Of a DNA stretch of 64,000 bases, positions 63,785 through 64,000 are shown one piece after another. The stretch's first letter is position 1. Each line of letters begins with the position of its first letter. The notes beneath the pieces were generated by a model. It had not been told where the DNA came from. It was given only the letters and a program-made list of their open reading frames with translations, and ran no database searches. The stretch comes from Gemmatimonadetes bacterium bin94 (GTDB lineage Bacteria; Gemmatimonadota; Gemmatimonadetes; Longimicrobiales; Gaopeijiaceae), in NCBI GenBank assembly GCA_002238865.1, contig MPNE01000011.1:39151-103150 (forward strand), in the 5' to 3' direction. The position numbers and the translations under genes were made by a program.

Positions 63785-64000
63785 ATGTTCACCGAATACA
63801 GTTCCAGGGGCGCGACCTCACCCGGCACGACCTCCCTCGACGCCGACACCCTCGGCACCGACCCCCTCGACGCCGACCCACTCGGCGACGAGATCGCCGC
63901 GCTCTGCGCCCACATCAACGCGGCCACGTACCGGCTTCTCACCCTGCTCCGGGTCTACGACGAAGAGGAGCGCTGGCAGGGGTGCCGTTCCTGCGCCCAC
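63785..64000 (+). CDS. DUF222/HNH endonuclease-like protein (3' partial)
   Basis: Only 72 residues are in the window. After an acidic Leu-Asp repeat (DADTLGTDPLDADPLGDE) the sequence IAALCAHINAATYRLLTLLRVYDEEERW, then CRSCAH, matches the start of DUF222 proteins, which usually end in an HNH nuclease domain and occur as multi-copy families. The nuclease part is beyond the window edge. The 15-bp coding repeat lies at 63845-63889. The gene has its own promoter and possible operator. Confidence 0.6.
   Translation, partial: MFTEYSSRGATSPGTTSLDADTLGTDPLDADPLGDEIAALCAHINAATYRLLTLLRVYDEEERWQGCRSCAH
63836..63892 (+). repeat. 30-bp/15-bp tandem repeat in the DUF222-like gene
   Basis: A 30-bp unit starts at 63836 and again at 63866; within it a 15-bp unit (GAC-NCC-CTC-GNC-NCC pattern) repeats three times. 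It encodes a Leu-Asp-rich linker just after the start codon. Confidence 0.65.

Overview
The window is high-GC DNA (AT-richer only in short patches) from what looks like a Gemmatimonadota bacterium. This assignment is an inference. It rests on the mixture of secreted S9 peptidases, amidohydrolases fused to TolB-like propellers, a sortilin/VPS10-type BNR protein, DUF2911, DUF1080, many lipoproteins and Tat substrates, and a DUF222-like gene. No phage, IS element, CRISPR array or replication origin was recognised. One tRNA gene (tRNA-Pro, GGG) is present.

Layout. 1-4110: 3' part of a giant surface protein with seven FN3 repeats and a C-terminal beta-barrel, starting in a poly-G tract. 4107-12406: propeller-amidohydrolase, S9 peptidase, SEC-C protein and mtnA carrying an unusual hexapeptide repeat. 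12456-16639: frameshifted hicB, lipoprotein sugar dehydrogenase, orphan amino-acid-type binding protein and an NHL-repeat protein. 16682-25328: DUF2911, methyltransferase, amidohydrolase, Tat aldo/keto reductase, Tat amidase, SRPBCC-SnoaL fusion, small membrane protein and MATE exporter. 25336-28621: decayed S9 peptidase, then a Cys-rich secreted protein followed by a propeller lipoprotein, with a good sigma70-like promoter and a repeat-bearing leader. 28915-44287: S9 peptidases, a divergent gamma-glutamyltransferase homologue, cyanophycinase-like S51 protein, DUF697-like protein, VPS10-like protein plus propeller lipoprotein, alpha/beta hydrolase and M20 amidohydrolase. 44421-45019: two small single-pass membrane proteins that look paralogous.

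45258-53332 is a run of plus-strand genes: a 46-residue exported peptide, an SSS symporter and a trans-3-hydroxy-L-proline dehydratase-like enzyme, followed by two TIM-barrel sugar isomerases, an MFS transporter, a Gfo/Idh/MocA oxidoreductase and a DUF1080 protein. The latter set resembles 3-keto-sugar degradation modules. 53504-57707 is a tightly overlapping cassette: metzincin-like lipoprotein, small barrel-like protein, second metzincin-like lipoprotein. 57743-63342, minus strand: tRNA-Pro and a five-gene operon (NSS transporter, homocysteine methyltransferase, two FtsX-like permeases, ABC ATPase). The window ends in the start of a DUF222-like gene behind a promoter with an inverted repeat.

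Taken together the genes suggest a heterotroph that breaks down peptides and glycosides outside the cytoplasm and imports the products with sodium-coupled and MFS carriers. The best candidates for undescribed systems are the metzincin-barrel-metzincin cassette (53504-57707) and the Cys-rich protein/propeller-lipoprotein pair with its repeat leader (26866-28730).
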